A DNA stretch of 64,000 nt, taken from Anaerolineales bacterium (GTDB lineage Bacteria; Chloroflexota; Anaerolineae; 4572-78; J111). Shown piece by piece: positions 49,607-59,690 of this stretch (positions are counted from its first letter, which is position 1; each line of letters opens with the position of its first letter). Where the stretch lies: contig JACKAU010000025.1 in assembly GCA_020634855.1 (NCBI GenBank), positions 1 through 64,000 of the forward strand, written 5' to 3'. The notes under the pieces are model-generated. The model saw only the letters and a list, made by a program, of their open reading frames with translations. It was not told the origin of the DNA and ran no database searches. The translations under genes and the position numbers were made by a program.

Positions 49607-52396
49607 TTATCGTTGCGGCAAACCGACCAGAACGCGGGTATCGCTCTGGCTGGCAACCGAAGGTACGCCGCTAGCGGCTGTGGAAGTTACAGGGCCAAAC
49701 AGGTTGTTGCTTTCGTTGCTTTCCTGCACTGCGCCGTAGCCGGTAAAGTAGTTGACCGAGTCAACATAGCCGTAAACCTGCGCCCCCACCGGGAAGCTGG
49801 TGCTGCTCTTACTGGCGTCGAAGTAGGAGTCGCCCACGGTCAGAGTCAGGCTGTCTCCGGCGGGAATATCGATCGTGACACCCCAGACCGCACCTGCCGG
49901 GGCGATGTCGCTCCACCGCTTGTTCAAGGCCGGGGTCTGGGTGGGATTGAAGTAGACATCTACCCAGAAAGCATCGCTAACCGGTGTATTGCCCTGGTTT
50001 TTCACCATTACACTGATGCTGTTGCCGGTGGCAGTCAGATCGGTAATGACCAGATCCGGAATGGTAAAGGTTTTTTGGGAGATGATCGGCAGGTAGAAGT
50101 TCTGCACATCCTTGCCGAACAGGCCGAATTCGGTCAGGTGAGCGATAGTTACCGTCAGCCGGTTATTGACTGTGTCCCGATCAATGACGGTGATCCCATC
50201 GCTGCTCCAGTTGCTTTTGCCCGCATCCCAGTAGCGTAGCTCCAAGCTCTCTTCACCTTGCGGAAGGTAGGCCACGTCCTCATCGCCATATTGGATGGTA
50301 AGAGTGATCGGTGTAGTAAAGATGTGACCTGGCTGTAACTCATGGTTGAGGTACGCATCTAGCGTAAAGGATACACCGGCCAGCTTAAAGCCCTGTGGCG
50401 GCGGGCCGCTAGCGGTGTCTAGCTTGTCATAAACCAGTGTCAGCTTTTCGGCGAGAACTTCCGCCGGGATTTGAATGGTTACAGTAATAGTACTACTGAA
50501 ACCGGTGGAAGGGATAATGATGGTTTCGCCGCCATTTTCGCCCGGCGTGGTGCTGCCGCCGCCATCACCGTTAACCACGGTTACGGTCACGGCGGCGGTA
50601 TCGGTCAGGCTACCGCTTTCGCGGACAGTGTACGTGAAGGTTTCAACGCCGCTAAAGGCGGCAGCCGGCGTGTAATTGACCCACCGGTTATTGGCGTTGA
50701 TAGCCACCGTGCCGCCCTGCGATCCTGTGCCCACGGCGCTCACGGTCAGGCTGCTGTTGTTGCCTGTGTCGGGGTCGGTATCATTGAGCAACACTGGGAT
50801 AGTAACCGGTTGCGAGGCTAGAATTGACAGGTCACCGTTATCGTCGCGGCGAACCATTGCCACGTCATCTACTGCGATGGGAGGGTTATTGACCGTCACC
50901 ATCACCGGATCGGTATCAACCAGACCAAGGCTATCGGTGACAGTAAGCGTAAAGATATACACGCCCGGATCCGCAGAGGTAAATGTGGGGGATACAACTA
51001 TGCTGTCGCTTAATAACATGGTCGGGGAGCCGCTGGTTTGCACCCAACTATAACCGGTAAGAGGGGGATTAAAAACCAAAGCATCACTACCACTGCCATC
51101 CAACTGTACCAACACGCCAGATTGTACCGATTGTGGTGTGCCTGCATCGGCAAAATGCGGCGAGGTTTTGAAGTGGTACATATCTGAGTAGGCGCTGCCA
51201 CAACCGTTCGATTTTTGTGCAACCACGCGCCAGTAATAATCTGTGTCGTAATCCAGAGTAGCTGTATAGACGGTTTGATAGACCGTTTGGTTTAGGACAA
51301 TATTGGCAAAATTAGCATCAGTGGCAACCAGCAACTTGTACTGATCCGCAGCCGGTTCGCTGGCCGCCCACGTAAAGATTGCCTGGTGGGGCACATTGTC
51401 GGCTTCGCTCACCGGAGAGGTCAAGCCGGGTTTACTTGGCCAGGTCACGTCTGTCAATTCCAACGGAGTGTGAGAAATTTGGGTGGTGTAGGTGAAGGTG
51501 CCACTGCCAGGTACCCACCGAATAGGTTGTTTCTCGCTGAGTGATACAGTATTGTAAGAATATTGCACGCCATCAGGATAGGCATTTAGCCCCACCGTGG
51601 CGCTGTTGCCAAAGGCTTCGTTTGCTCCCATCAAGAGCGGGTACTGGAAGATGATCTCCTGACTGTTTTCGTAAAGCCACGCCTGAAAAGTGCCTAATTT
51701 GGCGCCGGTTCCGTAGGAATACATATCGGTCCACTGAGCAATAAAGATGCGATTGGGCGATTGCCCGATGGTTTTGTATAGCCCGGATGGACACTGCATT
51801 ACCAAATCATCCCAAAATGGGGCTATAAAATGCGATATGGAGCTGTTAGGAATTGGTTCATTCGAATAAGTCGAGGAACAGTTTCCGCCACCACAGTTAA
51901 ACTGGAGGAAACCGTTGGTGGTCATTCCTAGCATATTATACGAGCTGCCGAAGAAATCATAGTTAAAGCCGATAGGAATGTTCTCCAGTGTGCCGTAGTC
52001 ATCGCCGCTCAGGCCAATATTGGTGGCGAAAACCTGGGCATCCATCCCCACGCCGAGCCGGATAGTGGCGGTGGCCACATCTGAACCATCGGTCATAGCA
52101 TAGGTAAAGACCTCTGTCCCCCTGAAACCAACAGTAGGGGTATAAACAATTTGCGTAGCCCCACTTATAGATGTGGTTCCGCTCACAACACTGCCGATGG
52201 CACTAACCGAGAGCGTGCTGCCGGAATCGTTAACTAGCGGGCTGATTGTCACCGTGATATCTTGCGGGGTAGTGGCAGCATCGTCCATCGCTGAAGGTTC
52301 CTGTGCGCTGATTAGCGGCACGTGGACGAGCGCGATGATCAAGGTTGCCAACAATCCAACGAGAAATTTGAATATAGTGTGCTTAAAGTGGATCAT
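49607..52396 (-). CDS. Large secreted multidomain Ig-like protein
   Basis: 929 residues. A signal peptide (FKFLVGLLATLIIALVHVPL, ISAQ) is followed by a cadherin-like/Big_9 domain (DITVTISPLVNDSGSTLSVS; VGFRGTEVFTYAMTDGSD). Next are a beta-rich region (IGFNYDFFGSSYNMLGMTTN), a fibronectin-III-like stretch (AIFTWAASEPAADQYKLLVA) and a PKD-like repeat (LTGYSWVQTSG; ADPGVYIFTLTVTDSLG). A second Ig-like repeat (PVLLNDTDPDTGNNSSLTVS) and a C-terminal CARDB-like domain (IPDLVITDLTATGNSISVMV) follow. No sortase motif or membrane anchor is visible, so it is probably released or bound non-covalently to the surface. The gene is intact. RBS: AAAGGAGATTTT just before the ATG. Adhesion or structural role inferred from domains only. 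Confidence 0.85.
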   Translation of the reverse strand: MIHFKHTIFKFLVGLLATLIIALVHVPLISAQEPSAMDDAATTPQDITVTISPLVNDSGSTLSVSAIGSVVSGTTSISGATQIVYTPTVGFRGTEVFTYAMTDGSDVATATIRLGVGMDAQVFATNIGLSGDDYGTLENIPIGFNYDFFGSSYNMLGMTTNGFLQFNCGGGNCSSTYSNEPIPNSSISHFIAPFWDDLVMQCPSGLYKTIGQSPNRIFIAQWTDMYSYGTGAKLGTFQAWLYENSQEIIFQYPLLMGANEAFGNSATVGLNAYPDGVQYSYNTVSLSEKQPIRWVPGSGTFTYTTQISHTPLELTDVTWPSKPGLTSPVSEADNVPHQAIFTWAASEPAADQYKLLVATDANFANIVLNQTVYQTVYTATLDYDTDYYWRVVAQKSNGCGSAYSDMYHFKTSPHFADAGTPQSVQSGVLVQLDGSGSDALVFNPPLTGYSWVQTSGSPTMLLSDSIVVSPTFTSADPGVYIFTLTVTDSLGLVDTDPVMVTVNNPPIAVDDVAMVRRDDNGDLSILASQPVTIPVLLNDTDPDTGNNSSLTVSAVGTGSQGGTVAINANNRWVNYTPAAAFSGVETFTYTVRESGSLTDTAAVTVTVVNGDGGGSTTPGENGGETIIIPSTGFSSTITVTIQIPAEVLAEKLTLVYDKLDTASGPPPQGFKLAGVSFTLDAYLNHELQPGHIFTTPITLTIQYGDEDVAYLPQGEESLELRYWDAGKSNWSSDGITVIDRDTVNNRLTVTIAHLTEFGLFGKDVQNFYLPIISQKTFTIPDLVITDLTATGNSISVMVKNQGNTPVSDAFWVDVYFNPTQTPALNKRWSDIAPAGAVWGVTIDIPAGDSLTLTVGDSYFDASKSSTSFPVGAQVYGYVDSVNYFTGYGAVQESNESNNLFGPVTSTAASGVPSVASQSDTRVLVGLPQR

Positions 52397-52813
52397 AAAA
52401 TCTCCTTTAATATTAACTTCAGGGATAGAGGGTTAGATGTATTTCGTTTAACCCGCATCATCTGACCCGGTTAAATAGAAAGACATGCCGGAATTCAGAC
52501 GGTCAAATACCTCCGCCATAAATAACTGGCACACATAATGCCGTAAGTAGAACATCAGGCTGGCTTGTTAAATGGAGCAAACGTAGATAAGGATATGTTT
52601 CGGCAGGTTGGGGAAAAACTTTTGTGAACTTTGAGTAAAGAAAACCAAAAAAGAGTGGATTATTAGCTGTCGGATGTTGATACCGCAGTTTATCTAAAAA
52701 ATAGTTTCCGTCAGTGTCCGAATTACAGGTAAAATCTGTTTCGTGTTTGTAGTTTGTTGGCAATTTGGTAAAATTAACATAGAGGGCTGGGGAAAATCCA
52801 TTCAGAGTCACTC
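52397..52813. other. Divergent promoter region
   Basis: No gene supported; a minus-strand open frame at 52503-52811 has no RBS and poor coding character. The stretch should contain the promoters of the secreted protein (leftward) and of the kinase-ATPase-TPR gene (rightward). A weak TAAAAT (52769-52774) is the best -10 candidate for the latter. Confidence 0.4.
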
Positions 52814-55800
52814 ATGATAGGCCAAACTATCAATAACCGCTATAGAATAGAAGCGTCGCTGGGTCGGGGCGGTATGGGGACCGTTTATCGCGCCAGCGAT
52901 CTAGTCGAGGGCCGGGCTGTGGCCTTAAAAGTTCTGCACCTCTTCCTTGATCAGGAAGGCGAAGCCACGCTGACCCGCTTTCATCGCGAGTTTCGGGTGT
53001 TGGCCCGGCTTGACCACCCTTACATCATGCAAGCCTACGACTATGGCACGTTTGAGGAGACGCCTTATCTTGTCCTTGAACTGTTGGAAGGCGTGACGCT
53101 GCGGCAAGAATTGACCGGGGAGCCTTTGCCCCGCGAGCGACTGCTGCCTATTGCTCGCCAACTGGCTGAGGCCCTGGTTTACCTGCACGCCCAATCCATT
53201 ATCCACCGCGATTTGAAGCCTGGTAATCTGATGCTGCTGCCCCCTCACGACTCGCCCCAGGTTAAGCTGATGGACTTTGGCCTGGTACGTCAAACCGATA
53301 TGTCGATGCAGCTTACGCAGGAGGGGCTGGCGCTAGGTACGGTGGCTTATATGGCTCCGGAGCAGGCTCAGGCGCTGCCCGTAGATTTTCGGGCTGACCT
53401 GTATGCTTTGGGCATCATTCTGTACGAAATGGCTGCGGGTCGTCCCCCATTTACCCATCACCATCCGGCGATGGTTTTGATGCAGCAAATGACCACGCCG
53501 CCGCCGCCGCCGCGCCAATTCAACCCCACCCTCGATGAACCGCTAGAGCAATTTATTTTGACCTTGCTGGCCAAAGAGCCGGCCGAGCGCCCGGCCAGTA
53601 CCGACTTAGTCGTTCAACAGTTGGCTTACCTGGCCGATGAAAGCGTCATGATTGTCAGCCCAACCGGGCCCGATCCAGCTATTGGCCGGGCCGATTTGAT
53701 TCCCCGGGTGCCGCTGATTGGCCGGGCAGCGGCGCTGGCTGACTTGACCCAAAACTGGGTCAAAGCCAAAACGGGTCAAGGGCAGATTATTTTGCTCAGC
53801 GGCGGCGCCGGATTGGGCAAAACCCGTCTGCTGACCGAAATGGGCCTACAGGTCAAAATGGACGGCGGGAAAACCCTGACCTGCCATTGCCGCGAGCACA
53901 CCTCGCTGCCTTACCAGCCCGTTATTGATATTCTGGATATGGCTCTACGCCATTTACCGGCCGCGGAGCGAGAGACCATCCCCCCTGAACTGGCGCGCTT
54001 GCTGCCCGGGGCCGGCGTTGAAAGCCCCAATGAACCGGCCCCCACCGACCAGGCCGAAGCCCGTCTACGCCTATTTGCCGCCTGTTGGGATTTGCTCAAT
54101 CGTGCCGCTCAAACGCGTCCCCTGCTGATTGCCGTTGAAGATGTCCAATGGGTCGATCCCTCGACCCTGGAACTACTGGCTTACCTGGCCCAGCGAATGC
54201 CACAGGCCCCAGTTTTACTGGTTTTGAGCCTGCGACCGGAAGAGGTCGACGCAAAAGTGCCGGTGGCTGCCCTGTGGCACGATTGGCAGCGCGGCGAGAT
54301 CGCTCAGGCCATCATGCTTGAACCATTGACCCCCGGCCAGATAGCCGATTTCCTCAAAACCGCGTTGGGGCAAAAAAGTCTGCCGCAATGGATAATTGAC
54401 AATTTTCAGCAGGCGACCGGCGGCAATCCGCTCTTCATTGAAGAAACCCTAAAAGCCCTGGCTGCCGAGGGCCAGGTAGGCGAGTGGATCGGCCCGAAAA
54501 TGAGCCAGCTAAACAACTTGTCCGGCATGATGTTACAATTGCCTCAAAATGTATTGGATTTAGCCGAGCGTCGCTTGCAACTGTTGACCGAAGAAGACCG
54601 GTCCATATTAACCGCCGCTGCCGTGTTGGGGCCGGAATTCCCTTTTGCCTTGCTTGAAGCGGTCACCCAGATGGATGAGGATGACCTACTGGATGCCATT
54701 GACCGGCTGCTGGCCAGCCGTCTGATTGAAGAGTTGCCGCTCCAAGAGGGAGAGGATCGTTACCGCTTTGCGCAGGAAGCTTTGCGACAGGCTTTGCTCA
54801 AAACCATCAGCCAGCGCCGACTGCGCGTCATGCACCGGCGCAGCGGCGAGGCGATTCAGGCGATTTACGATACCCGTCAGCAGCGTTATTGGCCGGTGTT
54901 GGCCCACCACTTTGCGATGTCGGGCAATGACCAATCCGCTCAAAAATATTTCACCCTGGCCGGTCAAGCCGCCGCCCGCGTGTATGCCCACGCCGAAGCG
55001 ATCAGCTACTATGGCCGGGCTTTGGACATGGCCAAACGCGATACAACACCCCATAACGCGGAGACTAACCAAGAGATGGCCCATCTCTACATTCAATTGG
55101 GCCGTGCTCTGGAATTAAACTCGCAATTTGACCAGGCTCTGGCGATTTATGAAGAAATGGCCGAGGTGGCTCACCAACGCGATGCACCGGCGATGAAGCT
55201 GACGGCCCTAATGGCTCGGGCTACCTTGCAAGCCATGCCTTCCCCGGTACTCAATCCGGTTCAAGGGGAGGTCATTTCGAAACAGGCTTTGGTCCTGGCC
55301 CACGATTTAGGCGATCAGACGGCCGAGGCAAAAACCTTGTGGAATCTGTCTAATCTTTGTAAGTTTAGCAATCGACTACCCCAAGCCATCGATTATGGGG
55401 AACGCGCTTTGACCCTGGCCCGTGATCTTAACCAAACGGAGCAGATAGCCTTTATCCTCAATGATTTGGCCCTTTGCTATTGGTTCGCCGGCCGCCTTAA
55501 CCGGGCCGGAGCCTTATTCCGTGAAGCCGACGACCTATGGCGAGACCTGAACAACCTGCCCATGCTGGTCGATAGTCTGACCGGGCTGGCCGGCTTGGCC
55601 GTGTTTGGCGGCGACTATGATCTGGCCCTAACGTTCTCAGAGGAAGCCGCCCAGATTAGCCAATCCATCGGAAATCTATGGGGCCAGTCCTATAGTAAAG
55701 TTGGGATCGGTTATGTCTATTGGGATCGAGGTCAACCGGGTCAGGCTATCGCCGTGATGGAAGAATGTCTTCGTTTGAGTGACTTGGCCAACTACGTCGT

Positions 55801-56452
55801 GCCTCAAGTCTATACCCGCGCCGACCTGGCCGCAGTTTATGGGAGTTTGGGTGCTTTTGAGTGTGGTCTGGAAACCGCCCGCCAGGCCCTCACGGTCGCT
55901 GAAACGAAAATGCCGGGACGACGCCCTTATGCTCTGGCTCGGCTGGCCCAACTGCATCTAAAACAAGGCGATCTCACCGAAGCCGCACGGGCGATCGACC
56001 GGGCCAAAACCGATCCTAATCGGGAGGCCGCCCCCACCTTTTTTCAATTGGTCTACCTGGCCGAAGCTGAACTGGCTCTGGGGCAAGGTGCTTATGAGCG
56101 AGCCTTGGACGTGACCAACGTGTTGCTAGCCAACTTACAACATTTTAATATGCAGTCATATATGCCGCATGGGCTGTATCTTCAAGGCCAGGCGCTATTG
56201 GGTTTAGGGCAAGTGGAACCGGCCCGCAATACCCTACTGGCCGCCCGCATTAAAGCCGAAGCCATCGGTTCACGTCGGACACTCTGGCCAATCCTGGCCA
56301 CTCTCGCCGATCTCGAAACAGACCTCCTTAAAGCCGAGTCTCTACGCCAACAGGCCCGTGAGATCATAACCTACATCGCCGACCACGCCCTCCCTGAACT
56401 GCGAGCCTCGTTTCTCGAGTTGCCGACAACCCAGGAATTACTGACTTTATAG
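52814..56452 (+). CDS. Ser/Thr kinase-ATPase-TPR fusion protein
   Basis: An intact 1,212-residue cytoplasmic regulator. The kinase domain (1-270) shows the glycine loop LGRGGMGTVYRASD, VALKVL, SIIHRDLKPGNLM and LMDFGLV. A STAND/AAA-type ATPase follows (about 300-650), with ILLSGGAGLGKTRLLTEMGL (Walker A) and LLIAVEDVQWVDPS (Walker B). The C-terminal half is a chain of TPR-like repeats, for example YIQLGRALELNSQFDQALAI and AGALFREADDLWRDLNNLPM. The product ends LPELRASFLELPTTQELLTL. The same order, plus a SARP DNA-binding domain, forms the gene at 31945-36655. There is no DNA-binding domain here. Expected action: autophosphorylation and phosphorylation of partners, with the TPR region sensing protein partners. 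Confidence 0.93.
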   Translation: MIGQTINNRYRIEASLGRGGMGTVYRASDLVEGRAVALKVLHLFLDQEGEATLTRFHREFRVLARLDHPYIMQAYDYGTFEETPYLVLELLEGVTLRQELTGEPLPRERLLPIARQLAEALVYLHAQSIIHRDLKPGNLMLLPPHDSPQVKLMDFGLVRQTDMSMQLTQEGLALGTVAYMAPEQAQALPVDFRADLYALGIILYEMAAGRPPFTHHHPAMVLMQQMTTPPPPPRQFNPTLDEPLEQFILTLLAKEPAERPASTDLVVQQLAYLADESVMIVSPTGPDPAIGRADLIPRVPLIGRAAALADLTQNWVKAKTGQGQIILLSGGAGLGKTRLLTEMGLQVKMDGGKTLTCHCREHTSLPYQPVIDILDMALRHLPAAERETIPPELARLLPGAGVESPNEPAPTDQAEARLRLFAACWDLLNRAAQTRPLLIAVEDVQWVDPSTLELLAYLAQRMPQAPVLLVLSLRPEEVDAKVPVAALWHDWQRGEIAQAIMLEPLTPGQIADFLKTALGQKSLPQWIIDNFQQATGGNPLFIEETLKALAAEGQVGEWIGPKMSQLNNLSGMMLQLPQNVLDLAERRLQLLTEEDRSILTAAAVLGPEFPFALLEAVTQMDEDDLLDAIDRLLASRLIEELPLQEGEDRYRFAQEALRQALLKTISQRRLRVMHRRSGEAIQAIYDTRQQRYWPVLAHHFAMSGNDQSAQKYFTLAGQAAARVYAHAEAISYYGRALDMAKRDTTPHNAETNQEMAHLYIQLGRALELNSQFDQALAIYEEMAEVAHQRDAPAMKLTALMARATLQAMPSPVLNPVQGEVISKQALVLAHDLGDQTAEAKTLWNLSNLCKFSNRLPQAIDYGERALTLARDLNQTEQIAFILNDLALCYWFAGRLNRAGALFREADDLWRDLNNLPMLVDSLTGLAGLAVFGGDYDLALTFSEEAAQISQSIGNLWGQSYSKVGIGYVYWDRGQPGQAIAVMEECLRLSDLANYVVPQVYTRADLAAVYGSLGAFECGLETARQALTVAETKMPGRRPYALARLAQLHLKQGDLTEAARAIDRAKTDPNREAAPTFFQLVYLAEAELALGQGAYERALDVTNVLLANLQHFNMQSYMPHGLYLQGQALLGLGQVEPARNTLLAARIKAEAIGSRRTLWPILATLADLETDLLKAESLRQQAREIITYIADHALPELRASFLELPTTQELLTL

Positions 56453-56536
56453 CTCGGCGTTGGGCGCTAAATACATTCACCAGGATGAATTAAAGCGAGA
56501 GCGTGTGTCACAGCGGATAGCAGCAAAAAAGCCTAT

Positions 56537-56564
56537 TTTACTTATTGAACAAAGACTTTATAAT
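56537..56564 (+). promoter_or_regulatory. Predicted promoter of the sensor kinase gene
   Basis: TTTACT (56537-56542, 4 of 6 to TTGACA), a 16-bp spacer and TATAAT (56559-56564). It leads 31 bp before the ATG at 56596, which has a GTAAGG-type RBS. Confidence 0.5.
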
Positions 56565-56595
56565 AGGTCTAATCATTTAGCGTAAGGTAAAACGG

Positions 56596-57996
56596 ATGGC
56601 AGATCAAAACGGCCACATCTTGGTGGTAGACGATAATAGTACAAGTCGTCTCAAGCTGACGATGGGGCTGAAACAACAAGGGCATACGGTTGCCTTAGCC
56701 GAAAATGGTCAGCAAGCGCTGGATATGCTCCGGGCTGAGGCGTTTGATGTGGTGCTGCTTGATATCATTTTGCCCGAGATGGATGGTCACGAAGTCTTAA
56801 GGCAAATGAAGTGTGACAAAACCCTGCGTGATATTCCGGTCATCGTCATCTCCGCGCTGGATGATATGGACAGCATGGTCAAATGTATTGAAATGGGAGC
56901 CGAGGATTATCTCCCGAAACCGTTCAATCCGGTGTTGCTCAAGGCGCGCCTAAATGCCAGCTTGCGCAAGAAAAAGTTGCGCGATTTGGAAATCGCTTAC
57001 CTGGAGCAAGAAGTTATGCTGCGCCAGAGCGAAAAGTTGGCTACCTTGGGTCGGCTCAGCGCCGGCCTGGCCCACGAACTCAACAACCCGGCCGCAGCCA
57101 CCCAACGAGGCGTAGAACAGCTACGGTCGGCCTTTTTCCGACTACGGCAGGCGCTCTTTGGGATCAGTGATCTGAAGCTCACTAACCTTCAGTTGGCCTC
57201 GCTGTTGGAGCTAAAACTTATCGCTCAGGAGCGGGCTAAACAACCTGATGATCTGGGCGCGCTTGACCGCAGCGACCTTGAGTATGAGATCGAAACCTGG
57301 CTGGAAGATCAGGGGATTGATAAAGCCTGGGAAAACATCCCCACCCTGGTCAGTCTTGGCTACGGTCTGGATAAGCTAACCTCGTTGACCGATACCTTCG
57401 AAACGGATCAGCTTCCCTCCATCCTGGCTTCGGTCAGCAGCACGTATACGATTTGTAGTCTGCTGGAGGAAATGAGTCAGGGCGCCGGGCGTACGGTCGA
57501 GATTGTCAATGCCCTAAAATCGTATTCTTACCTTGATCAAGCGCCAATCCAATCGGTCGATGTACGGCAGGGGTTGGACAGCACGTTGGTCATGTTTCGG
57601 AGCCGGTTGAAAGCCGGCGTTGTTGTCCATCGTGAGTATGCCGAAGATTTGCCACTCGTTCAAGCCCATGGCGGCGAACTGAACCAGGTCTGGACCAATA
57701 TGATTGACAACGCCATTGCCGCGATGGACGGCCACGGCGAACTGTACTTGCGTACGCGTCAGGAAAACGGATGGGTAATCGTCGAAATCGAGGACACCGG
57801 CCCCGGGATTCCTGAAGAGATTCAACTAAGAATTTTTGATCCCTTTTTTACCACCAAACCGCTGGGGGAAGGGACCGGCCTGGGCTTGAACATTAGCCAT
57901 AACATTATCGTCCATAAGCACAAAGGGCAGATATTGATCGCTTCTCAGCCCGGCCAGACCTGCTTCCAAATCAAACTCCCGATCAATGCCGACTAG
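56596..57996 (+). CDS. Response regulator-histidine kinase hybrid
   Basis: 466 residues. The N-terminal receiver domain (5-125) has ILVVDDNSTSRLKLTMG with the acidic pocket, the phospho-acceptor Asp in DVVLLDIILPEMDGHEVLRQ, and the Lys of YLPKPFNP. The kinase part has an H-box (LAHELNNPAAATQRG), an N-box (NQVWTNMIDNAIAAMDG), a G1 box (IEDTGPGIP) and a G2 box (GEGTGLGLNIS). There is no transmembrane segment, so it acts in the cytoplasm, probably receiving phosphate or interacting with another sensor. It faces, convergently and with 32 bp between the stops, a response regulator-flavoprotein; the two may form a signalling pair. Confidence 0.93.
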   Translation: MADQNGHILVVDDNSTSRLKLTMGLKQQGHTVALAENGQQALDMLRAEAFDVVLLDIILPEMDGHEVLRQMKCDKTLRDIPVIVISALDDMDSMVKCIEMGAEDYLPKPFNPVLLKARLNASLRKKKLRDLEIAYLEQEVMLRQSEKLATLGRLSAGLAHELNNPAAATQRGVEQLRSAFFRLRQALFGISDLKLTNLQLASLLELKLIAQERAKQPDDLGALDRSDLEYEIETWLEDQGIDKAWENIPTLVSLGYGLDKLTSLTDTFETDQLPSILASVSSTYTICSLLEEMSQGAGRTVEIVNALKSYSYLDQAPIQSVDVRQGLDSTLVMFRSRLKAGVVVHREYAEDLPLVQAHGGELNQVWTNMIDNAIAAMDGHGELYLRTRQENGWVIVEIEDTGPGIPEEIQLRIFDPFFTTKPLGEGTGLGLNISHNIIVHKHKGQILIASQPGQTCFQIKLPINAD

Positions 57997-58028
57997 CTTA
58001 TGGGAATTACCGAGTCGCATCAATTCAA

Positions 58029-59690
58029 TTAAACCGTTTTTAAGTACTGATGGACAAAGCTGACGGCGGTTGAGCCTTGACCCACGGCTGACGCCACACG
58101 CCTGATCGCGCCTTGCCGCACGTCACCGACCGCAAAGATGCCGGGGACGTTGGTCTCCAGTAGGAAGGGATCGCGTTTAAGCCGCCAGTTTTGGGGTCGG
58201 CGGCCATTATGGATTAAATCCGGCCCGGTTAAAATGAAGCCTGCCGAGTTGCATTCCACCACCCCGCTGACCAAATCGGAATGGGGCTTGGCTCCAATAA
58301 AAATAAACAGGGCGGCCGCGGGTACAGTTTCAGTTTGACCGGTATCATTGTTCTTAATCACTAACGCCTCAAGCCGGTCGCCGCCCCTCACTTCGACGAC
58401 GCTCATCCGCACGCAGACCTCAATATTCTTTGTATCATTTATTTGATCGACCAGATATTGCGACATACCGGCTTTCAAGTCGCTGCCGCGCACCAGCATG
58501 GTCACTTTACTGGCATAACGGGAGAAAAACATCGCGCCCTGACCGGCCGAGTTAGCCCCGCCCACCACAAACATCGGCTTATCTTTATAATAAGCCGCTT
58601 CGGTCAAGGCCGCGCCGTAATAGACGCCGGCCCCGGTAACAGCCTCGATGCCGGGCACGTCCAGTGTGCGTAATGAGGCCCCGGTGGCGATGATAAGCGC
58701 GTGGCAGCTCAATTCCGTACCATCGGCCAGCGTTACAAATCGATATGGACCGTCCACACGGATCTGTTTAACCTCTTGGGCCGTTAATATCTCCGCGCCC
58801 AGACGGCTGGCTTGGGCAGTGGCCCGCCGCGCCAGATCGGCGCCGCTCAATCCCTTGGGAAAGCCCAAATAGTTCTCAATCCGCGAGCTGGTGCCGGCCT
58901 GGCCGCCGGTTGTTTCTTTATCGATCAGCAGTGTATGCAATCCTTCGGAAGCGCCGTAGACCGCCGCGGCCAATCCGGCCGGGCCGGCGCCCACGATAAT
59001 CAGATCGTAAAAGGGCTGCGTCGCTTGGGTGCGCAGCCCGGCTTTGGCGGCCAGGGTGGTGATATCGGGGTCGATTAAGTGGCTGCCGTCGGGGAAAAAG
59101 ATGACCGGTAGACGGTGCTGCTCCTGGTTGATCGCTTCCACCAATGTTCTGGCTTCGTCGTCTTGTTCAATATCCAACCACTGGTAGGGAATTTGACAAC
59201 GGGCCAGGAAATCTTTAACGATGTGAGATCGAGCCGACCACAGCGTCCCGGCCACCCGAATCCCGTCAAAGGGGATCTGGGCTGTGGCTAGCCAATCACT
59301 CAGCAGGTCGTCCAAAACGGGATACAGATTTTGCTCCGGGGGATGCCACGGCTTCATTAGATAATAATCCAAACCGATGGTATTGATGCTGGCAATGGCG
59401 GCTTCCGTATCGGCGTAGGCGGTGAGCAGAGCCTTCCGCGCTTCGGGATAGAGTTTGCTTGCCTGGGCCAGAAATTCGGTTCCGCTCATGTTGGGCATGC
59501 GTTGATCGACTAAAAACAGGCCCAGGGGCGTATTGCGAGCTTTGAGTTGATGGACCGTCTCCAGGGCCGCAGCGCCGGAATGGGCCTTGATGATTCGGTA
59601 ATCGCTGCGATAATGCTGCCGCAGATCCCGTTCGATGGCGTTAAGGACATCCGGTTCGTCGTCAACTATCATGATGATGAGTTTTGCCAT
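58029..59690 (-). CDS. Response regulator fused to thioredoxin-reductase-like flavoprotein
   Basis: 553 residues. The receiver domain (1-125) has IIMIVDDEPDVLNAIERDLR and the acceptor Asp in LFLVDQRMPNMSGTEFLAQA. A short thioredoxin/glutaredoxin-like linker domain follows (PYQWLDIEQDDEARTLVEAI). The TrxB-like FAD/NAD(P) domain has YDLIIVGAGPAGLAAAVYGA, the LIIATGAS loop, FVVGGANSAGQGAMFFSRYA (NADP site) and GIFAVGDVRQGAIRRVASAV (FAD). The redox-active CxxC of true thioredoxin reductases is absent: the region reads GAGVYYGAALTEAAYYKDKP. The start at 59690 is set by AGGAGAGAATC; an upstream in-frame ATG lacks an RBS. Electron acceptor unknown. Confidence 0.92.
   Translation of the reverse strand: MAKLIIMIVDDEPDVLNAIERDLRQHYRSDYRIIKAHSGAAALETVHQLKARNTPLGLFLVDQRMPNMSGTEFLAQASKLYPEARKALLTAYADTEAAIASINTIGLDYYLMKPWHPPEQNLYPVLDDLLSDWLATAQIPFDGIRVAGTLWSARSHIVKDFLARCQIPYQWLDIEQDDEARTLVEAINQEQHRLPVIFFPDGSHLIDPDITTLAAKAGLRTQATQPFYDLIIVGAGPAGLAAAVYGASEGLHTLLIDKETTGGQAGTSSRIENYLGFPKGLSGADLARRATAQASRLGAEILTAQEVKQIRVDGPYRFVTLADGTELSCHALIIATGASLRTLDVPGIEAVTGAGVYYGAALTEAAYYKDKPMFVVGGANSAGQGAMFFSRYASKVTMLVRGSDLKAGMSQYLVDQINDTKNIEVCVRMSVVEVRGGDRLEALVIKNNDTGQTETVPAAALFIFIGAKPHSDLVSGVVECNSAGFILTGPDLIHNGRRPQNWRLKRDPFLLETNVPGIFAVGDVRQGAIRRVASAVGQGSTAVSFVHQYLKTV

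Noticed and set aside
52503..52811. Minus-strand gene of 102 codons between divergent genes
   Set aside because: Composition is not gene-like, no RBS, and it occupies the expected promoter region.
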